Origin: Paenibacillus cellulosilyticus
GTDB taxonomy: Bacteria; Bacillota; Bacilli; Paenibacillales; Paenibacillaceae
NCBI RefSeq assembly: GCF_003182255.1
Contig: NZ_QGTQ01000003.1
Coordinates: forward strand, 339,306-403,305
Length of the DNA: 64,000 bases
Reading direction: 5' to 3'
Below the pieces are notes generated by a model. The model did not search any database. It saw only the letters and a program-made list of their open reading frames with translations, and was not told the origin of the DNA. Shown one piece after another: positions 26,376 to 35,604 of the stretch (positions within the stretch are counted from its first letter, which is position 1; each line of letters opens with the position of its first letter). Both the position numbers and the translations under genes were made by a program.

Positions 26376-27131
26376 ATGAATGAAGAGCTCGTCGAGTTGA
26401 AGTCGGAGCAGCCGGAGCCGGCCACGCCGGCGGATGATAAACGCAAACCACCTTCTGTCGTTGAGACGATTACGCAATTAGGGCAAACATCAACGCCAGC
26501 CCCTGCGGAGTCGAACATTTATTGTATGACGATCATTGGTCAGGTCGAAGGGCATCTCGTACTGCCACCGCAAAATAAAACGACCAAATATGAGCATTTG
26601 ATTCCACAGCTAGTCGCGGCCGAGCAGAACCCGAAGATTGAGGGCATTCTGATCGTGCTCAACACAGTAGGTGGAGACGTGGAAGCTGGACTTGCGATCG
26701 CAGAGATGATTGCATCGTTATCCAAGCCTACGGTAACGCTAGTGTTAGGTGGAGGACATTCGATTGGTGTGCCAATCGCCGTATCTGCCAATCAATCTTA
26801 TATCGCGGAGTCCGCAACAATGACGATCCACCCGATACGGATGAACGGGCTTGTGATTGGCGTTCCGCAGACATTCGAATATTTGGATAAAATGCAGGAG
26901 CGCGTCGTTCGGTTCGTTACCACCCATTCCAAGGTAAGTGAACAGCAGTTCAAGGAGCTTATGTTCAAAACCGGTGAACTGACGCGTGATATCGGTACGA
27001 CCGTTATCGGCTCGGACGCTGTGAAGTACGGCCTCATAGATGCAATCGGCGGTATCGGAGAGGCTTTAGCCTCGCTAAATGCGCTTATTAGTCAGCGGCG
27101 TGCAGCGCCTGCAGGAGTGCTGCCGTCATGA
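26376..27131 (+). CDS. tepA: ClpP-like serine protease TepA (YmfB)
   Basis: TepA is a ClpP/SppA-fold protease; in B. subtilis it was described as a translocation-enhancing protein. The 251-residue product has a variable acidic and proline-rich N-terminus (about 1-45), then the ClpP-like core: [36 protein letters not shown], the nucleophile region [12 protein letters not shown] with S129, and TIHPIRMNG supplying the His. ATG 26376 is nine bases after AAGGAG; the GTG three bases upstream is an alternative. It overlaps ylzJ by 4 nt. Confidence 0.88.
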   Translation: MNEELVELKSEQPEPATPADDKRKPPSVVETITQLGQTSTPAPAESNIYCMTIIGQVEGHLVLPPQNKTTKYEHLIPQLVAAEQNPKIEGILIVLNTVGGDVEAGLAIAEMIASLSKPTVTLVLGGGHSIGVPIAVSANQSYIAESATMTIHPIRMNGLVIGVPQTFEYLDKMQERVVRFVTTHSKVSEQQFKELMFKTGELTRDIGTTVIGSDAVKYGLIDAIGGIGEALASLNALISQRRAAPAGVLPS

Positions 27132-27352
27132 CGCTCTATACTTCAATGCCGTTAGAGCTTGTGCTCGCTGGAATGAACGATGAACGTGAGCCGCTAATTG
27201 AGCTGGAGCAGGATGGGGCATTAATGCAGCTTGCTCCACTTGCACCAGGCATCGGGAAGCTCGTTCGACTCGTTCATGCACCGCTCGATCATTACTTAAA
27301 TCCGCGCTTTCAGCCAGGTGCTTACATTGTTTACAGCTCGCCCACAGATTGA
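27128..27352 (+). CDS. ylzJ: YlzJ-like small protein
   Basis: A 74-residue protein of the YlzJ family, which lies between tepA and spoIIIE in Bacilli. No biochemical role is known. It begins [15 protein letters not shown] and ends with the [11 protein letters not shown] segment, both similar in pattern to the Bacillus member. There is no signal peptide or membrane segment. ATG 27128 overlaps the tepA stop codon, so it is probably translated by coupling. The downstream terminator hairpin begins within its last codons. Confidence 0.8.
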   Translation: MTLYTSMPLELVLAGMNDEREPLIELEQDGALMQLAPLAPGIGKLVRLVHAPLDHYLNPRFQPGAYIVYSSPTD

Positions 27353-27375
27353 TTGTGGACGGGCTGTTTTCGTTT
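27333..27375 (+). terminator. Terminator after ylzJ
   Basis: ACAGCTCGCCCACA pairs with TGTGGACGGGCTGT and is followed by TTTCGTTTTT. The 5' arm overlaps the ylzJ coding end. Confidence 0.8.
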
Positions 27376-27383
27376 TTGCTCGA

Positions 27384-27412
27384 TAGGAACAATTGTCCAC
27401 CTATGGTATAAT
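27384..27412 (+). promoter_or_regulatory. Promoter of spoIIIE
   Basis: TATAAT (27407-27412) is preceded by an extended -10 TGG; the -35 region is weak (TAGGAA at 17 bp spacing). It lies between the ylzJ terminator and the gene. Confidence 0.6.
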
Positions 27413-27433
27413 CGTTAATTAGAGGTGAGCAGA

Positions 27434-30298
27434 ATGGCGAAGCGTAGACGTAAGGCGCGCAAATCGATAGGCGAAAGCCTGAAGTATGAGATATACGGAA
27501 TTTTGCTCATAACATTATCGGTTATTGCCCTATCTGGAGAGGCGGCTGTTGGCCGTTCCTTGTCCAAGTTGTTTGGATTACTGCTAGGCAAATATTACTT
27601 TGTAATCGCGTTAGTAGGCGTCTATGTCGGCTTAACCGTCATGGTGAAGCGAGCATGGCCCAAAGGATGGTCAAGCCGTAAAACGGGCATTTTGGTGCTT
27701 ATACTGGGTCTAACCTTATGGAGCTCGATAGCAGAGATCGATCGTAAATTCGATCCTGTCGATTCAGCGGTTGAGATGACAGCAAGCAGTATATTACATC
27801 AACTAGGCAGCGATTTGCAGGGTCAGCTCCTATCACCGGAAGCTCCATCAGGATCGGTTATGTCACGAGACATAGCTGGCGGATATGCCGGTGCTGTGCA
27901 ATATACGATTTTGTATGCGCTTTTTGGGGTGTACGGAACGAAATTCCTACTTCTTGTAATGTTCGCGATCTCGATTATGCTCATTACAGGCAAGTCGTAC
28001 ATCGATATTCTTCAAGGAGCTAGAAAACGCATAGGTCGCTTGATCATCCTTCTGAGGGCCAAATATGCGAACCGACGCCCACGTACGGTAGCGGTTTCAG
28101 CCGCGAGAGCAGCAGGGCAGGGTGCAGGTACACCGTTGGCACGGCGTTCTATTGATGATTTTGACGATGACGCCGATGAAGATGATGACGATGGAACGTC
28201 GCCAGCTTCAAACAGGAGAAGCTCGCTTCTATTCCCTTGGATGCGGAATCGTCAACAGCCAGCTGAGCAGCATACAGCTGAACCTCGCGAATGGACGATG
28301 GACCACGATGATGAGCAAGAAGAGGCTCCACCGCAGCGACAGCCGCGCACACCAGTTGTACGCATACATAGTGACCGTGATCGAAGTAGTGATTCAGCAG
28401 ATGAACAACAGCAGCACGCCGAGGAGAGACCATCAGAGTCGATTCTGAGCCGAATGCTTCGTCGTGCGGGCAGTCCAGATACGCGTGTGCCTCAGCAGGC
28501 AGAATCTGCATCTGAGCAAGGCTATCATGAGGCTGATGAAACCCCACCTTGGGCACAAGAACACAACGAATTCGAGGAGAATGCTGAGGACGATACTCCG
28601 TTTGATATGCCGGAGGGGTATTCACAGCAGCGTGTTGCTCCTTCATCCTTGTCTCCTGCGTTTGAGGATGGCCAAGATGAGCACAATGGTCAGGGCGGGC
28701 AGTATGACGACGCGGAAATCGATGAAGACTCTGTCGATCATCATGTTCATTATGATCAGGAAGAGATGCATCAACCTGAAATACATGAATCGGAAGCTCT
28801 GCAATCGGAATCTGGTGACAGTGCAGCGACTGACTCTGTTCCACATTCAGTAGTGCCGAAGGCGAAGCCGTATAAGCTGCCTTCCTTATCGCTGCTAGCG
28901 AAGCCGGCTGGTGGAGGTAAAGGATCAGATGGTGTTGATCGACTGGAGTCGCAGCGGAAGCTCGAAGCCACACTTGAAAGCTTTGGCGTCCGAGCGAAGG
29001 TGCTTGATGTTGTGCAAGGTCCTGCGGTAACCCGATATGAGGTTCAGCCAGCAACTGGCGTTAAAGTTAGCCGAATTGTTGGTTTGCAGGATGACATTGC
29101 ACTTGCATTAGCTGCTAAAGATATCCGGATGGAAGCGCCAATTCCAGGTAAGTCGGCAATTGGCATCGAGGTGCCGAACTCGGAAGTTTCCGTCGTCACG
29201 ATGCGCGAGGTAATGGAGTCGAACGCATTCCAAAATGCAGGCTCGAAACTGTCCATTGCATTCGGCCGTGACATTTCTGGACAATCGATTGTCGGCAACT
29301 TGGCGAAGATGCCCCACTTGCTCGTCGCAGGTGCGACCGGTTCAGGTAAATCGGTATGTATCAACGGCATCATCACTAGCATTCTATACAAGGCGAAGCC
29401 TGATGAAGTGAAATTTATGATGATCGACCCGAAGATGGTCGAGCTCAATATGTACAACGGCATTCCGCACTTATTGGCACCGGTAGTTACGGATCCACGG
29501 CGCGCATCACTTGCACTGAAGAAAATTGTCGTCGAGATGGAGAAACGATATGAGCTGTTCTCCAAATCAGGTACTCGTAACATCGAAGGCTATAACAATC
29601 TAATGGAGTCCAATCCAGCTGCTGTACTGCCTTATATCGTTGTCATCGTCGACGAGCTTGCCGACCTGATGATGGTCGCTGCCAACGACGTCGAGGATGC
29701 GATTACACGTCTTGCACAGATGGCTCGTGCCGCAGGTATTCACTTGATCATCGCGACGCAGCGCCCTTCGGTAGACGTCATCACTGGTGTCATCAAGGCG
29801 AACATTCCATCTCGGATCGCTTTCGGTGTATCATCCCAGGTGGATTCCCGTACGATTCTCGATATGGCTGGCGCCGAGAAGCTGCTCGGCCGCGGCGATA
29901 TGCTGTTCTTGCCGGTCGGCATGTCGAAGCCGATCCGGGTACAAGGTGCATTCTTATCCGATCCAGAAGTCGAGTCGATCGTTGAGCACTGTAGATCGCA
30001 AGGGGAAGCAGAGTATAAGCCGGAGCTTGTTCCAGAGATCGATGACTCCGGGAATGGACAGGATGAAGAGATACTGGACGAGCTGTTCGATCAAGCGGTT
30101 GGCATCGTAGTAGATGCGAAGCAAGCATCCGTTTCCCTGCTCCAGCGCAGAATGCGCGTTGGTTACACGCGTGCGGCACGTCTCATTGACCAGATGGAAG
30201 CCAAAGGCGTTGTCGGCCCTTACGAAGGCAGCAAGCCACGCGAAGTGCTGTGGACACCAGACCACGCCAACGCACGCACCAGCGGCCAGCAGAACTAA
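27434..30298 (+). CDS. spoIIIE: DNA translocase SpoIIIE/FtsK
   Basis: SpoIIIE pumps the chromosome into the forespore and clears trapped DNA at division septa. The 954-residue protein has four N-terminal membrane segments (about 20-190), a long acidic, Gln/His-rich linker (about 235-490), then the FtsK motor with Walker A GATGSGKS (633-640) and the DEL Walker B ([12 protein letters not shown]), and a C-terminal winged-helix gamma domain ([21 protein letters not shown]). The linker makes it well over 100 residues longer than the 787-residue B. subtilis protein. ATG 27434 follows GAGGTG; GTG 27425 would place the ribosome site inside the gene. Confidence 0.95.
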   Translation: MAKRRRKARKSIGESLKYEIYGILLITLSVIALSGEAAVGRSLSKLFGLLLGKYYFVIALVGVYVGLTVMVKRAWPKGWSSRKTGILVLILGLTLWSSIAEIDRKFDPVDSAVEMTASSILHQLGSDLQGQLLSPEAPSGSVMSRDIAGGYAGAVQYTILYALFGVYGTKFLLLVMFAISIMLITGKSYIDILQGARKRIGRLIILLRAKYANRRPRTVAVSAARAAGQGAGTPLARRSIDDFDDDADEDDDDGTSPASNRRSSLLFPWMRNRQQPAEQHTAEPREWTMDHDDEQEEAPPQRQPRTPVVRIHSDRDRSSDSADEQQQHAEERPSESILSRMLRRAGSPDTRVPQQAESASEQGYHEADETPPWAQEHNEFEENAEDDTPFDMPEGYSQQRVAPSSLSPAFEDGQDEHNGQGGQYDDAEIDEDSVDHHVHYDQEEMHQPEIHESEALQSESGDSAATDSVPHSVVPKAKPYKLPSLSLLAKPAGGGKGSDGVDRLESQRKLEATLESFGVRAKVLDVVQGPAVTRYEVQPATGVKVSRIVGLQDDIALALAAKDIRMEAPIPGKSAIGIEVPNSEVSVVTMREVMESNAFQNAGSKLSIAFGRDISGQSIVGNLAKMPHLLVAGATGSGKSVCINGIITSILYKAKPDEVKFMMIDPKMVELNMYNGIPHLLAPVVTDPRRASLALKKIVVEMEKRYELFSKSGTRNIEGYNNLMESNPAAVLPYIVVIVDELADLMMVAANDVEDAITRLAQMARAAGIHLIIATQRPSVDVITGVIKANIPSRIAFGVSSQVDSRTILDMAGAEKLLGRGDMLFLPVGMSKPIRVQGAFLSDPEVESIVEHCRSQGEAEYKPELVPEIDDSGNGQDEEILDELFDQAVGIVVDAKQASVSLLQRRMRVGYTRAARLIDQMEAKGVVGPYEGSKPREVLWTPDHANARTSGQQN

Positions 30299-30308
30299 AT
30301 AAACTAAT

Positions 30309-30342
30309 AAAATGCTCGAAGCCCCCGGCTTCGAGCATTTTT
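30309..30342 (+). terminator. Terminator after spoIIIE
   Basis: AAAATGCTCGAAGCC-ccc-GGCTTCGAGCATTTTT is a perfect stem followed by T residues. Confidence 0.93.
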
Positions 30343-30426
30343 AATTTTTGGTGAACAAAGCTTGCCCCAAAGGGCACGCGACTCCATGCACACTGCAGCT
30401 CTAATACGCCTCTGTCCCAACACCGA

Positions 30427-30498
30427 CCCCTTCCGGGGTCCAGGGGACGGGAGTCCCATGGGGTCCTCCCTAGCAGGGAGGATTTAGGCGGGTAGAAA
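30427..30498 (+). repeat. GC-rich palindromic repeat, copy R3
   Basis: This 72-bp unit runs from CCCCTTCCGGGGTCCAGGGG to GGCGGGTAGAAA and contains the hairpin CCTCCCT-agc-AGGGAGG. It is identical to 44626-44697 at 68 of 72 positions. A partial echo (GGTGGGTAGAAAT) follows at 30502, and GGGGCTCCGCCCC near 30573 resembles modules next to the other copies. The spacer 30344-30675 holds no gene-like frame. Confidence 0.88.
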
Positions 30499-30675
30499 TC
30501 TAGGTGGGTAGAAATTTTTGATGTAGTACTTTATAAATTGATGTTTAAAAGGAATTATTGGAGTCAATGGGGCTCCGCCCCTTTCATGCATAGAAACGTT
30601 AGCCGTTTCTCATACTACCGACAGGATGCGCTTCAAAATACTTACCAACTTGCATGAGAAAGGCAGATCCAGAAC

Positions 30676-31458
30676 ATGAGAAATCGCCTGATAGTGATGA
30701 CGGTTGTCATTGTGCTGCTGTTGTTCGGAGCGTATTCGCTCCACTATGCGGACAAAGGCAAGTCTGCAGAGACGTTCAGCAGCGCGATCATTAAGCTGGG
30801 CTCCTCCGGCAAAGACGTGACTGAATTGCAGGGCAGGTTAAAGTTTCTAGGTTATTACAGCAGTTCGATTGATGGTCAATTCGGTTACACAACTTTGAAT
30901 GCTGTGAAGTGGTTCCAATGGAAGTTTGGAATGAAGGCTGACGGTGTTGTGGGCGCACAGACGAAGCTGAAGCTGTGGAATGCAACGAAGAACTGGGCAC
31001 CTTCCGCAAGCGATCAATCTTCGTCGTCAGGGTCGAGCGGAACCGATAAATCGACTTCGACGGGCACCACTACAACAATCAGTAAATCGAACCGTTTGGG
31101 CCTTACAGACAACGATATCAAAATTATGGCGAATGCTGTGTACGGCGAATCACGTGGTGAGCCGTATGAAGGTCAAGTTGCTGTCGCAGCCGTTATTCTC
31201 AACCGGTTGAAATCGCCAAGCTTCCCGAACTCGATTTCGGGTGTTATTTATCAGCCTGGTGCGTTTACTGCAGTAGCAGATGGTCAAATCAATTTGACGC
31301 CTAATGAGACGGCGAAGCGGGCCGTTCAGGATGCGATTAACGGCTGGGATCCTAGTGGCGGATGCATCTATTATTTCAACCCAGATACAGCAACTTCCGC
31401 ATGGATTTGGTCGCGCCCGCAAGTGAAAACAATCGGGAAGCACATTTTCTGTATGTAA
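30676..31458 (+). CDS. sleB: SleB-type spore cortex-lytic enzyme
   Basis: SleB-type hydrolases are muramic-delta-lactam-dependent lytic enzymes that degrade spore cortex during germination. The 260-residue protein has an N-terminal signal or anchor helix (about 5-22), a peptidoglycan-binding domain (LGSSGKDVTELQGRLKFLGYY to about 105), a Ser/Thr-rich linker, and a C-terminal Hydrolase_2 domain (IMANAVYGESRGEPYEGQVAV, with the conserved catalytic Glu region). The usual partner gene ypeB is not adjacent, so this may be a SleB paralogue rather than the germination SleB. ATG 30676 has only a modest ribosome site (GAAAGG). Confidence 0.82.
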   Translation: MRNRLIVMTVVIVLLLFGAYSLHYADKGKSAETFSSAIIKLGSSGKDVTELQGRLKFLGYYSSSIDGQFGYTTLNAVKWFQWKFGMKADGVVGAQTKLKLWNATKNWAPSASDQSSSSGSSGTDKSTSTGTTTTISKSNRLGLTDNDIKIMANAVYGESRGEPYEGQVAVAAVILNRLKSPSFPNSISGVIYQPGAFTAVADGQINLTPNETAKRAVQDAINGWDPSGGCIYYFNPDTATSAWIWSRPQVKTIGKHIFCM

Positions 31459-31484
31459 AAGGTTGTATAAACAGGTCTAACAAA

Positions 31485-31528
31485 CAGAAGCAGCCCGCCT
31501 GTTCAGGCGCAGGTTGCTTCTGCCTTTT
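31485..31528 (+). terminator. Terminator after the sleB-type gene
   Basis: CAGAAGCA and GCCTG pair with AGGC and TGCTTCTG in a long imperfect hairpin, followed by CCTTTTCC. Confidence 0.7.
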
Positions 31529-31624
31529 CCAATCCGTTAGAATGGTAATTGAACAGGATGGATTGGAATAGATTTACTATGGATGACAAAGCGATCAAGC
31601 TGGAATATGGAAGGGGCTGACGGT

Positions 31625-32905
31625 ATGAGTTCCAACACTTTTGAACGAGGCCGGGTGAACCGGATTCGGCTGCATGTAATGCCAACGACCCGGTTCAAAA
31701 CGTTCGCGATTACGCTATATGCAGGCATTCCACTGGAGGAGAATCAAGTTACTTCGACAGCGCTGCTGCCATTTGTTTTCCGTCGCGGAACGTCTACAAC
31801 ACCGGAAACGATTGCTCTTCGTGAGCGCTTGGACGATCTGTATGGAGCAGGTTTTGGTTTTGATGTGTTCAAGCGTGGCAACAATCAATTCATCCAGTTC
31901 CGTATGGATGTCATTAACGATGCATTCGTTGAATCGAAGGAGTCGCTGCTTGCTGCTTCTCTTCGTTATTTGGGCGAGGTTGTATCGGAGCCGCTGCTGG
32001 AGAGCGGGCATTTTGCAACAAAATATGTGCAATCTGAGCGCGATACGCTGCGTAAGCGTTTAGAAGCCATCATTAATGATAAGATTCGTTATGCTTCCGA
32101 GCGCTGTACAGAAGTGATGTGCGAGGGAGATCCATACCGACTGCACGCGCTTGGCAACCGTGCCGATCTGCCGAATATTTCAGCGGAATCGCTGTATGAA
32201 CGGTATCATCAATGGATTAACGAAGCGGTATTTGATTTGTACATAGCTGGCGATACATCACTCGCTGAAGTTGAGACATTGGTTGCAGAAGCTTTCAAGC
32301 TGCCGGATGGCGATATCGGTGCCTTCGCATCGACGGACGTTCGTTCGGATGCACGTGAAGTGAAGACCGTTGTTGAGAAAATGGACGTGAAACAAGGGAA
32401 GCTCAACCTTGGTTTAAGGACCGGAATCAGCTATGGTGACGATCAATATCCGGCGCTTCTTGTTTATAATGGCGTTTTGGGTGCTTACCCGCACTCGAAA
32501 CTGTTTATAAATGTACGTGAGAAAGCGAGTCTGGCATATTATGCATCCTCGCGCATTGATGGGCATAAAGGTCTGCTTACGATTCAATCGGGCATTGAGA
32601 TCGACAAGTACGAGCGAGCGCTGACGATTATCAAAGAGCAAATTGCGGACATTCAAGCCGGCAAAATCAGTGAGCTTGAAATCGATCAGACGAAGGCGAT
32701 GCTCGTTAACTCCGTCCGAGAAATGCAGGATTCAGCTGCTGAGCTGATTGCATATGATTTCAATGCACAGTTCTCCGGCAGCACCCGCACAGCGGAGGCG
32801 TTCATTGCACAGATTCAAGCCGTTACTGCGGACGATATTGTTCAGATTGCGAATGGTATTCATCTCGACACCGTATACTTCTTACGCGACAGGAAGGAGG
32901 CATAG
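31625..32905 (+). CDS. ymfF: M16-family protein YmfF, non-catalytic type
   Basis: YmfF is one half of a paired M16 peptidase system (YmfF/YmfH). The 426-residue protein has the M16 fold pattern (LLPFVFRRGTSTTPETIALRERLDDLYGAGF, then YNGVLGAYPHSKLFINVREKASLAYYASS) but lacks the HxxEH zinc motif at the expected position, so it is probably the non-catalytic partner. ATG 31625 is eight bases after GGAAGGGG; upstream in-frame starts are unsupported. It is followed by ymfH after 3 bp, and the two almost certainly form one operon. Confidence 0.88.
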   Translation: MSSNTFERGRVNRIRLHVMPTTRFKTFAITLYAGIPLEENQVTSTALLPFVFRRGTSTTPETIALRERLDDLYGAGFGFDVFKRGNNQFIQFRMDVINDAFVESKESLLAASLRYLGEVVSEPLLESGHFATKYVQSERDTLRKRLEAIINDKIRYASERCTEVMCEGDPYRLHALGNRADLPNISAESLYERYHQWINEAVFDLYIAGDTSLAEVETLVAEAFKLPDGDIGAFASTDVRSDAREVKTVVEKMDVKQGKLNLGLRTGISYGDDQYPALLVYNGVLGAYPHSKLFINVREKASLAYYASSRIDGHKGLLTIQSGIEIDKYERALTIIKEQIADIQAGKISELEIDQTKAMLVNSVREMQDSAAELIAYDFNAQFSGSTRTAEAFIAQIQAVTADDIVQIANGIHLDTVYFLRDRKEA

Positions 32906-32908
32906 GCA

Positions 32909-34201
32909 ATGGAAACACTAGCTTATCCAGGCGTGCAGGAGACCCTGTACCGCGAAGTGATGCCAGGTGGCCTAGAGGTTTTTGTACTTCCGAAGGAAGG
33001 GTTTCAGAAGACATATGCAACCTTCTCGACCAAATACGGGTCTGTCGATAATCGGTTTGGTGTAGAGGGAAAACCACTTGTTAGTGTCCCAGATGGTATT
33101 GCCCATTTTCTAGAGCACAAAATGTTTGAGGAGCCAACGGGGGATATTTTCGCCACCTTCTCCAAACAAGGTGCTTCCGCCAACGCTTATACGAGCTTCG
33201 ACCGCACGGTCTATCTGTTCTCGGCAACGGAGCAAATTCCGGCAAACCTCGAAACGCTCATCGACTTTGTCCAGCATCCTTATTTCACGGATGAGAACGT
33301 AAACAAGGAGAAGGGCATTATCGAGCAGGAGATTCAAATGTATCAGGACAATCCGGATTGGCGCGTCTACTTCGGCTTGTTCGATGCAATGTACCATGCG
33401 CATCCGATTCATATCGATATTGCGGGTACGGTAGAATCCATTTATCAGATCGACAAAGAGACGCTGTATAGCTGCTATGAGACGTTCTACCATCCGACGA
33501 ACATGATTCTGTTCGTTGTGGGCGGTGTGGATGCCAAAGAAGTGTTCGAGCTTGTACGTCGCAATCAAGAGCGTAAGTCGTTCCCGCCGCAGGGTCGCAT
33601 CATTCGTTCGTTTGATCCGGAGCCAACTTCGGTCAAGGAGTCGAGAAAGCTGCTAAACTTGCCGGTATCGCTGCCGAAATGCATGTTTGGTTTCAAAGAA
33701 ACGAAGGTAGGCTTCTCGGGTGAAGCTTTGCAGAGACGGGAAGTTGCAACGCGCATCATGCTAGACATCGTCTTCGGCGCCAGCTCGCCGTTGTACCAAT
33801 CGCTGTATGACGAAGGGTTAATCTCTGACTCGTTCTCACATGAATATAATGCTTCGCCAGAATACAGCTTCTCTGTTATCGGCGGAGAGACGAGGGATCC
33901 TGATGCACTGCTGGCTCATGTCCGTGAGGCGGTCGATAAGCTGCTGACTGCAGGCATTAGCAGTGAAGCGTTCGAACGTTCCCGTCGTAAAAAAATCGGT
34001 GGATACTTGCGTATGCTCAATTCCCCTGAGGCTATTGCCGGAGAATTTACGCGGTATCGTTTCCGTGGCGGCGACTTGTTCGCACTGCTGCCGCAATATG
34101 AGCAGGTCACCCTGCAAGAGGTCAACGACCGTCTACGCGAGCATTTCGACTGGAATCAGCTTGCTGTTTCGGTGGTTGCTTCCGAGGAGAAGTCGAGTTG
34201 A
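32909..34201 (+). CDS. ymfH: M16-family zinc peptidase YmfH
   Basis: YmfH is the predicted catalytic partner of YmfF; related pairs include AlbE/AlbF of the subtilosin system, although no bacteriocin genes are present here. The 430-residue protein has the inverted zinc motif HFLEH (H66, E69, H70) in GIAHFLEHKMFEEP and the distal acidic region NVNKEKGIIEQEIQMYQDNPDW. ATG 32909 follows AGGAGG. Its stop overlaps the ymfI start, continuing the ymfF-ymfH-ymfI operon seen in B. subtilis. Confidence 0.92.
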   Translation: METLAYPGVQETLYREVMPGGLEVFVLPKEGFQKTYATFSTKYGSVDNRFGVEGKPLVSVPDGIAHFLEHKMFEEPTGDIFATFSKQGASANAYTSFDRTVYLFSATEQIPANLETLIDFVQHPYFTDENVNKEKGIIEQEIQMYQDNPDWRVYFGLFDAMYHAHPIHIDIAGTVESIYQIDKETLYSCYETFYHPTNMILFVVGGVDAKEVFELVRRNQERKSFPPQGRIIRSFDPEPTSVKESRKLLNLPVSLPKCMFGFKETKVGFSGEALQRREVATRIMLDIVFGASSPLYQSLYDEGLISDSFSHEYNASPEYSFSVIGGETRDPDALLAHVREAVDKLLTAGISSEAFERSRRKKIGGYLRMLNSPEAIAGEFTRYRFRGGDLFALLPQYEQVTLQEVNDRLREHFDWNQLAVSVVASEEKSS

Positions 34202-34947
34202 GCAAACCGCTTCACGAAATGACGGTGCTCATCACCGGGGGAAGCCGCGGCATCGGCGCTGCCATCGCGCAGCGCTTCGCCGCGGAGCGGATGAACATCA
34301 TCATTCATTATTTGCAATCGCATGAGGCAGCCAACGAGACGGCACGCCGCTGTATGCGGCTTGGGTCGAATGTTATGACGATCTCGGCTGATTTGCGATC
34401 AAAGGATCAAATCATACGAATGCGGGACAAGTTGGAAGACCGTGGACTGATACCCGATATTCTCGTTAATAATGCAGGCGTCGCCCATTACGGTATGCTG
34501 TCAGATGTGACGGAGCAGGAGTGGGATGATGTGATGTCTGTCAACCTGAAGAGCATGTTTCTAACGACGCAGCTGTTTATGGCGCCGATGATACGCCAGC
34601 GGTTCGGACGGGTGATTAACGTATCCTCGGTATGGGGGCAGTCTGGTGCTTCTTGTGAAGTGCTGTATTCTACGACCAAAGGCGGCATGAACGCATTCAC
34701 GAAAGCGCTCGCGAAGGAGCTTGCGCCTTCTGGTGTGACGGTTAATGCGGTTGCACCAGGCGCAGTGGATACCGTTATGCTGGACAAGCTTGATAGCTCG
34801 GAGAAGCAAGCGCTCGAGCAGGAAATTCCGCTTGGCCGTTTCGCACAGCCTGATGAGATTGCTTCATTGGTTTATTTCTTATCGCTGCCTGAGTCTGCGT
34901 ACATAACGGGACAAGTGATCAGTCCGAATGGCGGCTGGATGACTTGA
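34198..34947 (+). CDS. ymfI: Short-chain dehydrogenase/reductase YmfI
   Basis: A classical SDR oxidoreductase of unknown substrate, resembling 3-oxoacyl-ACP reductases (FabG-like). The 249-residue protein has the cofactor motif TGGSRGIG near the N-terminus, NNAG, and the catalytic set with S in NVSSVWGQSG and YSTTK (Y and K). Start is TTG 34198, overlapping the ymfH stop, with GAGGAGAAG upstream. Its place in the ymfFHI operon is conserved in Bacilli, but its role there is unknown. Confidence 0.9.
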   Translation: MSKPLHEMTVLITGGSRGIGAAIAQRFAAERMNIIIHYLQSHEAANETARRCMRLGSNVMTISADLRSKDQIIRMRDKLEDRGLIPDILVNNAGVAHYGMLSDVTEQEWDDVMSVNLKSMFLTTQLFMAPMIRQRFGRVINVSSVWGQSGASCEVLYSTTKGGMNAFTKALAKELAPSGVTVNAVAPGAVDTVMLDKLDSSEKQALEQEIPLGRFAQPDEIASLVYFLSLPESAYITGQVISPNGGWMT

Positions 34948-35060
34948 TTCTATAATTGTTCGAATAGACAGGCGGATACTCGCGCACACTACAATCGTTG
35001 CTCACTCAGCCGTTGTTGTTGTTGAATGAAGCAGCAGACCATTGTAGGAGGCGAAGACCA

Positions 35061-35309
35061 GTGTCCACGGTCCTTTCGAATTTCGATTCATGGAAGCAAT
35101 TTTTAGCTGATCGTCTTGAGCAGGGTAAGAAATTAGGACTTACTGATGATACCATTGCGAATCTTGCGTTCGAGATCGGCTCATTCCTTGACGAGCGTGT
35201 AGATCCGAAAAATGAAGAGCAGCGGGTACTCAAAGAAATTTGGGATGCCGGTGACGAAGATGAACGCAAAACGCTGGCAAGACTTATGTGCAAGCTTGTG
35301 CAGCATTAA
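35061..35309 (+). CDS. ymfJ: DUF3243 protein YmfJ
   Basis: A small helical cytosolic protein of the DUF3243 family, 82 residues, without known function. It begins MSTVLSNFDSWKQFLADRL and has the family segment GSFLDERVDPKNEEQRVLKEIW and a C-terminal MCKLV. GTG 35061 is eight bases after AGGAGGCG; open codons upstream are not supported. It sits between ymfI and ymfK as in B. subtilis. The two-hairpin element copy d and a terminator follow directly. Confidence 0.88.
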   Translation: MSTVLSNFDSWKQFLADRLEQGKKLGLTDDTIANLAFEIGSFLDERVDPKNEEQRVLKEIWDAGDEDERKTLARLMCKLVQH

Positions 35310-35320
35310 TGTCGGTTGTT

Positions 35321-35424
35321 AAAGGTGAAACAGCTGCTGCCACTTTTGTGGCACAGTTTGTTTCATCCCTGAGAAATCCAAGACTAAGTATAGGCTGATG
35401 ACTTATACTTTCTTGGGTTTTGAC
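35321..35424 (+). repeat. Two-hairpin intergenic element, copy d
   Basis: It begins AAAGGTGAAACAGCTGCTGCC; GAAAC pairs with GTTTC (35360-35364) and CTG/GCCAC with GTGGC/CAG. A second hairpin has AAATCCAAGA (35374-35383) pairing with TCTTGGGTTT (35411-35420), enclosing AAGTATA/TATACTT. It aligns along its whole length with 42376-42485. A terminator begins one base after its end, giving an aptamer-plus-terminator layout in the 3' region of ymfJ and upstream of ymfK. Confidence 0.88.
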
Positions 35425-35451
35425 AAAGGCTCCCGTCATGGGGGCTTTTTT
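35425..35451 (+). terminator. Terminator abutting element copy d
   Basis: AAAGGCTCCC-gtcat-GGGGGCTTTTTT (with G-T pairs) is a standard terminator. It either ends the ymfJ transcript or acts with the upstream element as a conditional switch. Confidence 0.85.
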
Positions 35452-35604
35452 CCGCATCAGAGTTTAAAAGTTTTAACTAAAGAACGTTGTAGTCAGGGAG
35501 AGGCTGCCAAGTCACTGGAACATTCATGCATTCGCTTGCAGGAAAGTGACGAAAATTGTAGAATTAATTTTTGAAGATTGAACGGCAAATGGGGACGGTG
35601 GAAA

